DNA from: Sphagnum compactum
Lineage: Eukaryota > Bryophyta > Sphagnopsida > Sphagnales
Assembly (NCBI GenBank): GCA_965153455.1
Contig: OZ234493.1
Coordinates: 11,150,213-11,214,212 of the forward strand
Reading direction: 5' to 3'
DNA: 64,000 nt
Part shown: positions 1-11,422 of the stretch, piece by piece
How the letters are laid out: each line of letters starts with the position of its first letter
Position numbering within the stretch: the first letter of the stretch is position 1
Translations under genes and position numbers: made by a program
The notes under the pieces: model-generated
What the model saw: the letters and a program-made list of their open reading frames with translations, nothing else
The model's database searches: none
What the model was told of the DNA's origin: nothing

Positions 1-936
1 TAAAATTCACACCTTGGGTGTAATGTATAAGAAATAAGTAGAACTCGATGGACAATCATGGCAACTTGTATCATCCTAAGATTGAGTGTAGAATTCTCAA
101 TAAATAGGGTTATTCTCTAATCCATTGTTCCATATTTGTATGTTGTCACCTTCCAAAGTGGCATAAAAGTTTGGATGCTTGTAAGTTGTTTTCAAGTTGT
201 TGACATCTTGAAAACTTGAAAGTTATGGGTGCCTAATTATTCAGAAAAGTTGGCACTGTGTCTAAATTTGCTGTCTAGATCAGACGTTTAAGGAATTGAG
301 AAACTTGACAGCAAACAATGTTATATTGCAAAATGAAAATGGAATTCCTCTTGCATCAAAAGGAGTTGTGGAAAATCATTTCAGAAATCAAATTTGAAGA
401 AATTATTCTCAAAAGGAGGCATTCTTGAGTAACATCTATTCTAGCAAAAGAAAGTCAGCTCATCTGACAATGCTCTTGAACATTGTTGATTCCTTGTTTC
501 GCTTAACATTTGCATGTTATTAACTGACTCTAATAAACCAAGAAGCTTATGATTTGGAGATGGAAGACTGAGGTAGTTAGGTGCAATTTGAAACCAACAA
601 GCTCAATATCCTTGGCCAATCAATTGGCCAATCAGTAGTTTATTGCAGGCAGGAATGTAGCCATTTCTGATGTAGCAGAAACCCTTGAAAATGCTGCCAT
701 AGTCTCAAATTCCACTTAGTTTTGAAAATAACTCTGTACATAAGAGAAAAGAGTCAGTAGACCTAAGTGGTACAAATGGTAGAGACAGGGTTACTACTGA
801 AAGGCTCTGTGGCCACTTTTTCAGTGGTACCACATCTGACAACAGTGTTCACCTATGACAGTTTATATTACTGCTACACATGGTATGGAAAAACTGAAGT
901 TGATAAAGTGATTGACAGGACAGACTACTAGCATCA
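1..936. other. no gene recognised
   Basis: I found no reading frame, RNA gene or clear repeat here. It is AT-rich DNA lying downstream (3' side) of the minus-strand PPR relic, so its right end may once have been 3' untranslated sequence of that gene. Confidence 0.4.
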
Positions 937-3309
937 TCAATAGTCCATGCAAGAACAAACACCATCATTGAAGTGATGAAAGCAATTCACATCCCTCACC
1001 ATGATTGTTCTCCCAACTATTTTTGAAATGAACTTAGTGGAAATATGGCAATCTTCACAAACCTGCAGCTTCTCTTTTTCAGAGTGGAGTACCAGGTGCT
1101 GTGTTGAGGAGCCTGAATGCAATTGCCAGGTTCTCACTATGGTGGCACAAATGAGACACCTTTTCTTCTTCCTCTACATCATGTAGCACAATTGCAGTAC
1201 GTGGCACATACCCAGCATCATGCATGAGCCCTGACAATCTCTTCAGTTCTGCACGGATTTCAACCATCTGAGGGTGGTCTTGATCATCTACTACAAATGT
1301 ATGCACCTTGTTATCCACCACAATCCAGGTGCAACCTAGCTGCCTTTTCACGCCTCTTTCCTTTCTCTGCCATTCAACATCCTCACAGAGATGCCTGTTG
1401 CCAGAAGCAGCATAGATGTTTGCTAGCAGCACATAACCCACAGCATTTTCAGACTCCAATTCAATAACTTGCTTAGCAACACATTCTCGCATCTCCACAT
1501 TTCCATGAATACTGCAAGCACTGAGCAAAGCCATGCATGTAGCAAAATGTGGTTTACAGGGCATGCTCTTGATCATATTCTCAGCCTCCTGTGGATGACC
1601 AGCAAGGCCAAGAAGGTCGACCATGCAGGTGTAATGTTCCACTGTTGGAGAAATCATGTAAACTTCCTTCATTGAAGCATAAAAGCACATGCCTTCATGC
1701 ACCAAACCTGCATGGCTACAAGCTGACAGACAACAAACAAAAGTGATATCATCTGGCTGTACACCTTCTTCACACATCTGTTTAAAATATGTAAGAGCTT
1801 CCTTACCATGCCCATGCATGGCAAATCCTCCAAATATGGAGTTCCAAGAGACCACATCCCACAATGGCATCTCATTGAACTCTCTTGGCATCCTCCATGC
1901 TGCCACATTTTGCGTACATGTCAACTAAGCAATTCCCCACAAAGACATCTGAATCCCATCCACTTTGAATGATCTGCTTGTGAGCAAATCTGCCCTCTTC
2001 AAGTGCAACCAAGCTGGCACATGCATTCACCACCCCCACAAAAGTAAGAGAGTCTGACTGCACACCTTCCTGTTGCATTTGTCGAAACAGTTCCAGTGAC
2101 TTCTGCCCTTGCCCACATTTCACATGTCCCAATATCATGGAATTCCAAGTGACCACATTGCGTGATGGCATCTTGTTAAAATCTCTCCAAGCATCCTCCA
2201 TGCTGCCACATTTTGCATACAAGTCAATCAAGCTATTCCCCACAAACACATCCAAATCCCATCCACTTTGAATTATCTGCTAATGGGCACAATTGCCCTC
2301 TTCAAGTGCAACCAAGCTGGCACATGCATTTACCACCCCCACAAAAGTAACAGGGTCTAGCTGCACACCTTCCTAATGCATTTGTCGAAATAGTTCCAGT
2401 GCCCTCTGCTCACGTCCACATTTCATGTGTCCCATTATCATGGTGGTCCAAGTGACCACATCATTTGATTGCATATTGTTGAACACCCTCTGAGCATCCT
2501 CCATGCTGCCACATTTTGCATACATGTCAACCAAGCTACTGCCCACAAACACATCTGAATCCCATCCACTTTGAATGATCTGCTGGTGAGCACATCTGCT
2601 CTTCAAGTGCAACCAAGCTGGCACATGCATTCACCACCCCCACAAACGTAACAGAGTCTGGCTTCACACCTTCCTGTTGCATTTGTGAAAATAGTTCCAG
2701 TGCCTTTTGCCCTTGTCCACATTTCCCACGTCCCAATATCATGGCATTCCAAGTGACCACATCCCGTGACGGCATTTTGTTGAACACTCTCTGAGCTTCC
2801 TCCATGCTGCCACATTTGGCATACATATCTACGAGGCTACACCCCACAAAGGCATCACCCTCACAACCACTTTGAATTATCTGTTCATGAACCTGTCTGC
2901 CCTCTTCAAGTGCTCGTAAGCTAGCACATGCATTGAGCAGTGGAACGAAAGTGAACGTGTCAGGAGACATGCCTTTTTTTTGCATTTCTTGGAAAAGCGC
3001 AATCGTCTTCTCGTGTTGCCCAGCCTTACCGTTCCTTGCAAGCCTCGTATTCCACAAGAACCCGTCCAATTGCACAGTCCCTGGTGCCATGGCGGCCAGT
3101 TTTGAATCCACCCATGGGGGATTCCTTCGGTCCCCCATCCAGAGTGAATCCTGCGTCGTCTTATGCTTGAAATCCGGGTATTGTGCAGTCGCCTTCTCCG
3201 ACCTGCATTCCCACCACCGCGAAGGATCTGAAAATAATTGCTGCCAGAGTGTCTCGATTCTCTGGCCCGCTGCTGTTGGTCCACCCTTTCCACCCCAATT
3301 ACTTGCCAC
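937..3309 (-). pseudogene. DYW-class pentatricopeptide-repeat (PPR) protein, broken
   Basis: Intact relatives are organelle RNA-editing factors: PLS-type repeats read the RNA and a C-terminal DYW cytidine deaminase converts C to U. Here the repeats carry motifs such as LVDMYAKCGSMEDA and DVVTWNAMILG. The deaminase part keeps HSE (zinc ligand and catalytic Glu) and CEDCH, then [11 protein letters not shown]. The frame is broken repeatedly. Reading 5' to 3' on the minus strand there is a 2-nt loss near 2600, TAG stops at 2375-2373 and 2282-2280, a 2-nt loss near 1879, a 1-nt gain near 1084, and TGA in place of the final Trp at 939-937. No ATG starts the open frame at 3309; the first in-frame ATG is at 3138, so the true N-terminus is missing or lies in another frame. 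A spliced or edited rescue is very unlikely. Family assignment is firm; the target RNA is unknown. Confidence 0.9.
1900..2930 (-). repeat. 303 bp PLS repeat units inside the PPR relic
   Basis: The motif AAGCTGGCAC (plus strand) recurs at 2011, 2314 and 2615, with a variant at 2918. The spacing is 303 bp once the 2-nt deletion in the third unit is allowed for. This equals 101 codons, one P-L-S triplet. Neighbouring units are very similar at nucleotide level, so they arose by recent tandem duplication or were homogenised. Confidence 0.85.
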
Positions 3310-3954
3310 CGCTCTGCTGCCGCAAACTCACTACATGTCCTAACCGGCGCCACTCGACGGTGAGTCGATGGCGCACTGCCATCACCACGAAGATTTGACG
3401 AAGCAAGCGAATTGAGGGGCTTGGGATTCCCCGGTGCCCCAACAGCAGCACCATGTCACAACCACAAACAGGTTCAGCAGACTGGTTCAAGCACAGCTCA
3501 CCACAGCTTTCAATAAGACCCCACAATGGAGAGTCTTGCGCGCAAAGAAGTCGCATGAGATTAAAACTATAGCCCCCTTCGCACCAAATTGGAGAGCCTG
3601 ATAACACCATAGGCACTCGTAACAAACGGTGACGCGAAAGAAAGAATGAAGAGACAATTTATACGGGACACAAGGAATTTTCCACTCTGACGGAGTATCT
3701 TATGCCACTCTTAGCACACGCACATGAATGAAGAAGCACGGCAGACTGCCGCGCGAGAAGCAGATCTGCCCGCAATCTTCCACAAAACCTGGCAGGCAGA
3801 AAATCTGGACTTTCTGCTCGGCCGCATCCGGCAGACGTCTGCGTGCTCCTGGAGCTCCCCTTCCGGCCTGCCCAGGAACTGCGGCGCTCCGTTTTGCACT
3901 CTGCCCGAGTCTCTCACAAAGTTTAGAGCTTTGTGTGAGTTTATGTAGGGTTGG

Positions 3955-4245
3955 GTTGGGAACAAAAGGAAGTTGATGGGAAGTTAATGGGAACAAAAGG
4001 ATTTTGATAGGAACTTGATGGAAACAAAAGGAATTTGATGGGAACTTGATGAAAACAAAAGGATTTTGATGGGTTATTGATGGGAATGAGAGGAATTTGA
4101 TGAGAATTGTTTGGGAACTTGATGAGAACAGGATGAATTTAATGGGAATTGTTTGGAACTTGATGAGAACAAAAGGATTTTGATAGGTTATTAAAGGGAA
4201 CAAGAGGAATTTTATGGGAACTTTTTGGGAACTTGATAGGAAATC
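3955..4245. repeat. degenerate tandem repeat of about 30 bp
   Basis: Short blocks such as GGGAACTTGATG and AACAAAAGGATTTTGATGG alternate through the stretch with many substitutions. Open frames across it on the minus strand are by-products of the repeat (few stops in a biased composition), not a gene. Confidence 0.7.
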
Positions 4246-4254
4246 AAGCCCCTA

Positions 4255-4375
4255 CCCCTTAAAAAAGATAAGAAACTTCCCTTGGGAGCATGGTTGCACC
4301 ACCCAATTGGCTCACCCCTTCAAAAAATAAGAAACATCCCTTGGGGGCATGATGATGCCACCCCATTGGCACTCC
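4255..4375. repeat. two-copy tandem repeat, about 61 bp
   Basis: A block with ATAAGAAACTTCCCTTGGGA followed by a CACC-rich tail and ATTGGCTCACC is repeated immediately with modest divergence (ATAAGAAACATCCCTTGGGG and so on). No coding role seen. Confidence 0.65.
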
Positions 4376-4662
4376 TCACATGCTTTATAGTAAGGTTTTT
4401 TTGAGGGACCAGCTACTAGGATAGGTGCTTCCCATGTAAGGAACTTTGTTTTAACAAATTGGCTAGAGGGCAGGGAGAGAAAATCAAATGGACCAGCTAA
4501 AAAGGTGGGCAGACTATGTGTGCATGTGCATGCACATTCTATCTGCCTGCCTTCCTTTCTGCCAGCGGATTTCAAGGAGCAGGCAGGCAGAACCCAGGGT
4601 CTTCACAATCATGTGCGTGCCCCATCTCTTACCCTCTTTAGGGCTACTTCTCCATTTGGACC

Positions 4663-5162
4663 CGTCTTGTGCGGTATTTGAATTTATGGACTACGTAATC
4701 AGCAAGAGTAGCCCGGGAAAAAAAAACCAGCCGTCTTGTGCGGTATTTGAATTTATGGACTATGTAACGGGTGAGAGCAGCCTGGTTACAGGAAAAAAAC
4801 CAGCCATCTTGTGCGGTATTTGAATTTATGGACTACGTAATCAGCAAGAGTAGCCCGGGAAAAAAAAAACAGCCGTCTTGTGCGGTATTTGAATTTATGG
4901 ACTTCGTAATCAGCAAGATTAGCCCAGGAAAAAAAAACCAGCCATGCCATCTTGTGCAGTATTTGAATTTATGGACTACGTAACGGGTGAGAGCAGCCCG
5001 GTTACAGGAAAAAAACCAGCTATCTTCTGCGGTATTTGAATTTATGGACTACATCACCAGCAAGAGCAGCCCAGCTACTCGAAGAAAAACCAGCTGTCTT
5101 GTGTGGTATTTGAATTTATGGACTATGTAACCAGCCAGAGCAGCCCGGTTACTGGAAAAAAA
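4663..5162. repeat. minisatellite, seven units of 69-74 bp
   Basis: Units begin at about 4663, 4732, 4805, 4874, 4948, 5021 and 5094. Each holds CTTGTGCGGTATTTGAATTT, then ATGGACTACGTAA, a variable middle and an A-run. Two main types occur: shorter units with ATCAGCAAGAGTAGCCCGGG, and longer ones with ACGGGTGAGAGCAGCCCGG followed by TTACAGG. In the longer type GTAACGGG and CCCGGTTAC can pair, giving a small hairpin. A diverged half-copy with its 5' flank lies at about 5764-5812. Frames open across the array in both directions; I treat them as artefacts. Confidence 0.9.
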
Positions 5163-6500
5163 TGGGACATAACTGGTGACTTGACAGATGAGATTTCACC
5201 CACCCATAATTGATGACTACTTGGACATCTGGGATGAATGCTGTTGTTGCTATCTGCATAAACCCCTACGCTCATCTGGCCGACCCAATACACAGTGGAT
5301 ATGGGTTGTAATCGGAGACCTCTTCGGCAATGGGGTGGCGCCACACCATAGATTTCCACAGAGGAACCAGTTATGTACTAGATAATGTCTGCTTCCTAGT
5401 GAGCCTCTATGATGAGGCTGATACTAGGTGCAGAATGCACCATAGGGGGGCGCATTATTTAGCATAAATGAAATTTTGAGGGCAGATTCTGCTCAAATTA
5501 AAGCTGTGGTTTCCTAAAATCCAACATTTATGTCAAAATCGCCACATTTCCAATGAAGGCCTCGTCTTGCAAAGTAAGATGCTTGAAAAGTGTGCAGAAT
5601 CGGCCCTCCAAACAGGGTAGGTATTGGTAACAAACGGTTGAAGCTAAACAAGCAAAGGCAGAATTAGATGGGACACTTGAGCTTCCACTCATGTGGAGTG
5701 TCTTTGCCATGCCAGCTTCCACTCATGCGGAGCATCTTTGCCACTCTCTACAACCCGCTTTATGTCTTCTTCTCCGTTTGGACCCATGTTGTGTGATTAT
5801 TTGAACTAATGAAGAAATGCTAGTTTCTGTCTTTCAAACATTTCAAAATCAAACAACTGTCAGTCCTAGTTGTTTCAAAACAATCCTTAAAGAACTGGCG
5901 GTTTTTAATTGAAGAACTAGTCAAGAACAAGTTGTTGTTAGAATTAGTTAAATCTGATTTTTTCCAAATAAATTGAGAACATTGGTCATATGGTGACCTA
6001 AAGGTAGGTGACGTGGATGGACTTTCTTCTCTCTTCATACTGATTAGGGTAGGTGTATGTGAAACAAAACATCTCTAGAACCCTAATGCCAAAGAAAAAT
6101 TTCTTCCAAAAAACATTTAGGAACTTTCCTTTCTTCATCATGGAAGTTTGTGGATTGCATCGATGATGTTCAATGATGGAAAGGAGATGTGATGTGCCAA
6201 CTACAAGTGAGATTTCTTGGATTGGCCTGCTCAAAATTTGCAAAAGGGCTTCTGGGTAGCTAGTCAATTTTTGGTGAGCAAGGTCACTAATGGGCTGGTG
6301 TTTTCTTAGCGAAGTATTATGGAGGCTTATTGCAAAGATGTGCATGGCGATGTGGTTGTGTGGTGTTGGTATGTGATTTCGGATAAATGGAAGTTGCTCT
6401 AGATGGACAAGGTTTTTGGTTTTCTAATAAGCAAGGAACATCTATAATTTTATGTTCATCTTTGGCTTTTAACAAAAAGAAACATGCAATAGAGATAACC
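5163..6500. other. intergenic, no gene recognised
   Basis: I see nothing coding. A roughly 34 bp direct duplication around the block CTTCCACTCATG lies at about 5679-5745, followed by the diverged minisatellite half-copy. Small frames on both strands have no recognisable motif. Confidence 0.4.
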
Positions 6501-6504
6501 GTAA

Positions 6505-6960
6505 CATAACCTTGTTTTCACCCTGCCTTTGGGCCTCTTTTCACCTCTTAACCCCTCTTTGAGTGGTATCTGCAAAGTAAAGATATTTTATTAAATCTCA
6601 GTATGACATGCGGCAACTCACTATGAAATGCTGAAACTCAGCATTTAATGCACAAGGTTCGAGACTAATTATAGTACTCGTACAGTTAGGAGCAATGAAA
6701 AATGAAAATATGGAGGTGCTCAGGAAAAAGGAAAGACAGAATGAAACTCAGTTTACCACCAAATTCGATGGTTTTATGAGTTTCATCTACTGTTGAATGC
6801 TAATGTACTTTTTTACAGGTTTTTAAAAGAAATTCACCCTGTGTATAACCAAATTCAGGGTTCTGGTGTTTTATTTTTCTTACTTTATGGATAATTCTGA
6901 TGTCAATAAAATGTTAAACTTGGATTCCTTGCAGGTAGTCGTACACATGAAAATATTGAT
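6505..6960 (-). repeat. dispersed repeat, same family as 58.6 kb and 60.6 kb
   Basis: In inverse orientation this block matches 60605-60957 over most of its length, sharing for example AATGCTGAAACTCAGCATTT, AATGCACAAGGTTCGAGACT and CAGAACCCT. It also matches the right arm of the foldback at 58745-59110, including the TTTGGGCC centre. I estimate roughly 80-85% identity by eye. It is non-coding and most likely a MITE or foldback-type element. Confidence 0.75.
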
Positions 6961-7279
6961 TGATGTTTTGGGTATTTGTCAAATAAGTTGAGAAAACAAA
7001 AGAACTACATTTCAGATTTAATACATTTCAGATTTAATGAAGGTTTTTATGATCTCACAAAAGTGACTTTTCATTCTGCAGTTGATTCAAAAGATTTTAG
7101 ATTTCAAAACCTAAGTCCTAGATTCTTTAAAAGATGATCTTGAAACTTGGTAAGGCATATTGATGGGCATATTTTTAGATTTTTTTGTTGATTTGTCCAA
7201 TTAGGCTATGATGCAATACAAAGTTTCATCTATAGATAGTGTTTGGAGTCCCTTAGATGGGCCTCTAATCAAATTGTGG

Positions 7280-7725
7280 AAAGTTAATCCCAATGGATCA
7301 CCAAAGCTTCCTACTAAAGTCCCAAGCCTTATTCCTTATCACCTAATTTGGGGCAATGATGTGTTTAGTCCATGAAAAGGGAAAAGTTTATTAGTGTTGG
7401 ACTATTCAAATATGTGGAATTCTAGAAGCAAGGCATTGAATAAAGTGCAACTTACACAAGGAAAAAGATTTTGTTTGTGGAATATTGGGAGGATACTTGT
7501 GCAAAGTTAATCCCAATGGATCACCAAAGCTTCCTACTAAAGTCCCAAGCCTTATTCCTTATCACCTAATTTGGGGCAATGATGTGTTTAGTCCATGAAA
7601 AGGGAAAAGTTTATTAGTGTTGGACTATTCAAATATGTGGAATTCTAGAAGCAAGGCATTGAATAAAGTGCAACTTACACAAGGAAAAGGATTTTGTTTG
7701 TGGAATATTGGGAGGATACTGTATT
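7280..7725. repeat. near-perfect tandem duplication, 223 bp unit
   Basis: The unit from 7280 is repeated from 7503. I found one clear mismatch (GGAAAAAGATT against GGAAAAGGATT), so the duplication is young. The following sequence to about 7965 keeps a frame open for some 110 codons, but I recognise no domain in it and see no intron or promoter signals. It is probably a fragment of an old element. Confidence 0.85.
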
Positions 7726-7965
7726 GCATTTGTCAAAATTGTTACTTCTTCAAAGTTTCACTCTTTTGGAGGGCTAGTGGCCTACAAACAATTGAAGGTT
7801 TTAATTATGCCAAGGCTTCATTGCCATTCATAGTGAAAGTTATTGATTTAAAAAACTTAGTCATACATCTTAATTGTGGACCCAAAAACTTAAAGACTAC
7901 TCCAACGTACATTTTGTTTAAAGATTTCAACATTGGGAAGTTTGTTTTCCATGAGGCCACATGAT

Positions 7966-10950
7966 TTTGTCCTTGTGTGGATGAGAAGAACACAAAGTGA
8001 TGTCAAGGATGACCAAAATGAATTTTTCAAAATGTTAAAAGTTTAGTGGTGGAGATTCCAATGAAGAAAGGGTCAAACTTAGATGAACAACCCTTATTAA
8101 AATTACTGGAATGGCAAATGAAAATGCAATTTAGTAGATCCAAAATACTGGTTCGAAATTTTAGTTTTTTCTTTTCTTTTCTTACTTGAAAAAATACAAC
8201 AAACAAAAGTCACATCATTATTCCTGATAGTTGTGCTTTTCGAACTAAAGTGATTCTTGAAGCTCTTGAAGCTGCTAATGCATCAAGTAATTTGTGAAGT
8301 ATGTTGATGATGTCGATAAAATATTGGTTATATAACAATGTCCTTTTTAATCATTCAATTTATTTCACTTTTGGTTTTATATTTTGGGTGCCTTTTTGGT
8401 CTTTCTCGTGTTGTGTTATTTAAGGAATTTAATTATTATTCATGATTTTTTTTTGAGTGTTCATAATCAGTAATTGATTGATTCCTATTCATTGTTGGCA
8501 TTTGTGTTCCTTGTGTGTAATTTGGATAATTGCATTTATAGTTGAGACTAAATTTTGGACATTTCATTTTTGGTTCACAAAATCAATAATCCATTATTGT
8601 GCACTTGGTGGCCATAAGGAGGAATGGTATATAAAATTTGAACCTATTAATCTTTTTAAAACTATGAATACCATATTTTGATCTATAGACAATGTAGTTA
8701 AATTTGGATTGGCCTTTCTTTGAAACTCAAAGAATTGAGTTTTTTTTTGTTGCTAATGATAGCATTAACCCATGACATTCATTATCAATAATATAATAAT
8801 ATTATTATATACATCACCTAGTGGCTAGTAGGCGCAGTAGTATATAAAACTTGAATTTACTAATGTATTTGTTTTAATATTTGCATCATCTCTGGATCCA
8901 TAATCGTCGTTGTCATTATTGAATTTGCATGGTGTCCCTTGTCTAAAAGTCAAAGAATTGAGTTTTTCGTTGTCACTAATGGGAGCTAACCCTTGGTTTG
9001 AAATAAATCCTGGAAACTATTGACACAGGTGTTACAGAGAATATGGACAACCCAAGTTGGGGGGCTAATCACCTTCTAAATGGATTAGAAATGTAGGGTA
9101 AATGTCCCATCAAATTGATATGAATTTTTTTGAAAAGTCATCATTTTTGGAACATTTCTCAAGCTTTGGTTTTTTGCACATCATATATCCACCATCATTC
9201 CCTTACTTCATTAAACATAATGTGCAAACGTTAATGTTATTTTTTGGAAATTTTCGGGATATTCTCATGTTTATTTAACAATAAACTTATTGAAACGTGC
9301 ATTTAAATGATATTCATATATAAAATGATCACAAACTTGTTAAATCAAATGACCACCAAATAAAGTTCATCCCATCCATTAGGTTGTTTCAAGTTTTAAA
9401 TTAATAATTTTATCTTAAATTAATTAATTTTTTTGTTTATTTTGGCTATTTATTGGAACACGTTACAAAAATCTACTAATTAAAAAATAATTGGCCAAAA
9501 TCTAACGGTTTAAAGTGATTTTTTCCACAAAGATCCTTTCAATGTATCAAAAAAGATTCTAGGTTAAAAAATGCAAAAAAATTGCCACAAAATATTAGAT
9601 ATGATGATGGAATTTTTTTCATTTTAAAAATTATTTTTACAACTAATTTCAAAGTGTAAAATGTTGGTGGATTCTTGCCCAAGTTTATGAAGCTTTATAG
9701 AGCCACAATTTTTGTGCACAAATAAATACAGAGCAAGGAATTGAAATTGTTGAAAATATGACAAAATTTGTTTGTTTCCCATGCTTTTGAATTGTTGTCA
9801 ACATTTGCACCCTCTATCACAAGTTGAATTTGGACTTTTAAAGAAGATGAGGGAAAAACTTGTAGTTTGGAAATTTTTGAAATGATTAACAACAAGGGAG
9901 TTTGTAAATAGAGAGTTATTCATATCCTAATGCTGTGAGATTGATATGAAGGAAATCAAATGCCTTTTCCAATGGTGGACCAAGCATGACACAATGTTTC
10001 AAACTATTTGGTTTCTTGCAAAACAAAATTTAGGAATGGTAGGATCATAGATTGAAACTAAACATATTTTTTTCACTTATTGTATTTTTACAAATTTCAT
10101 AAGATGTAAACTATGATCATAAATTCTTGAGAAATTAATTCTTATATATATAAATTGACCTATTGATACTAGAATCGGTAGTAAGTCTGCATTGATGAAA
10201 TTGATAAAATCAAAAGTTTGTTTTGAAGGAAGAGTTTCAGGAGTTTGAAGGCTGTTTTGAGCAAGAGGAAGCACGAGCAAGAGGACTTCATTAATTAATC
10301 AATTGGAGAAATTAAAAACCCAATTAAAGAATGGTCGACATGTAAGCAACTATTATCAGTTGATAGAGAAAAGCAATATTAAAAACCAGTTATTATGACA
10401 ATATAAAACTTTGATAATCTTCAAGGTTCTTTGGAATTTTAAGAAAAGGTTGTGAACTGGGTCAGTTCTTTGAATTAATTATTTTGAAGAATCAACCTTT
10501 TCCCCCAAAAAGCAAACCGCCCATCGACCAGGGTTTTTGTTTTCAATTTTCTCAAGTTGGGCGATCATCCACAAGAGGAATGACCCAAAATTTGGCAGCT
10601 AGAGGTCAGCCAACAAAGTAGAAGTAGCATTTTTCAAAGGACCCCACTTTGTTCTAGCAACCTCCAGGAACTCGTAATTCAAATATGGCAACTTCTAACA
10701 CTTTTTTCCCCTAAAAAAATTGGCGACTGTTGCACATTTTTTCCAAAAAAAAAAACCCTTTAGACATGTCGCACCTCATTTTATAATTTTGGGTCGCCGT
10801 ACCGCAAAAGAAATTTCGCCAAAGGAAAAACATTGGTGAGAATTGGCATACTAGGTTGTAGAAATTTGGCCTTGCTGAATGAATGTTATGTTGATGAATG
10901 ATAAAGGCCAATTGGAGAAACAGGATGTTAAATCCTAACATCGATGAATG
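7966..10950. other. AT-rich repeat-derived DNA
   Basis: No gene was recognised. Two diverged copies of a roughly 220 bp block, marked by GTATATAAAA and CAAAGAATTGAG, lie at about 8585-8775 and 8783-8995. The remainder is AT-rich with short random frames. Confidence 0.4.
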
Positions 10951-11094
10951 TTACGAAGTCAAGGCCGAGAAGCTTCGCAGTCTGCAAATGTTGGGGAAGG
11001 AAGAGGAGGGAGTAATATGGGTGTTACTGAAGCACTGGAGTTCGAGGCGGGGGTTTTGGAATTGAAATTGAGATGATTCTCGTTCTGCACTGCT

Positions 11095-11363
11095 CCGTAA
11101 ACGGGAGTTTTGGGAATGATGTATAGCCTTTGAAGCTCCAAGCGAGGCGATTTTTGTCGGTGCAGTGCGTTGAGATCACGACCTTGGAGTTGGCGAAAGA
11201 CTTGCTTGAGTTTGCACGTTTCTTAGTTTGCAGTTCTCGGTAAAGGGGAATATTGGGCATTTCCATGTACCGATAGGCTTTGGAGCTTAAAAGGTGGCGA
11301 TTTTTGTCGGTGCAGTGCGATGAGATCTCGACCTCGGAGTTGGCGAAAGTCTTGGAGATCGAG
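11095..11363. repeat. imperfect tandem duplication, 150 bp period, upstream of the 11.4 kb gene
   Basis: TTTTTGTCGGTGCAGTGCG occurs at 11151 and 11301, each followed by a similar GAGATC-rich block with GGAGTTGGCGAAAG. It ends about 60 bp before the ATG at 11423, so it may be promoter or 5' untranslated sequence. A 128-codon frame on the minus strand spans both copies. The differences I checked between the copies change amino acids, which gives no sign of selection on that frame. Confidence 0.65.
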
Positions 11364-11422
11364 CTTGGGGCGAAGAGGACGCACGACGCACAAAGGGTGT
11401 ACACAAGCAAGATTTTAAAAGC

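Noticed and set aside
3700-4203. 167-codon minus-strand frame with FVLIKFQ/FVFIKF repeats
   Set aside because: Generated by the degenerate 30 bp repeat at 3955-4245; no domain and no homologous extension.
4488-4983. Frames of 111 and 70 codons with a repeating CAVFEFMDYV motif
   Set aside because: They follow the 69-74 bp minisatellite, change frame between units and have no other coding support.
11024-11410. 128-codon minus-strand frame with an internal protein repeat
   Set aside because: It lies over the 150 bp duplication upstream of the plus-strand gene; the substitutions I compared between copies are mostly amino-acid-changing, which does not suggest selection on this frame.
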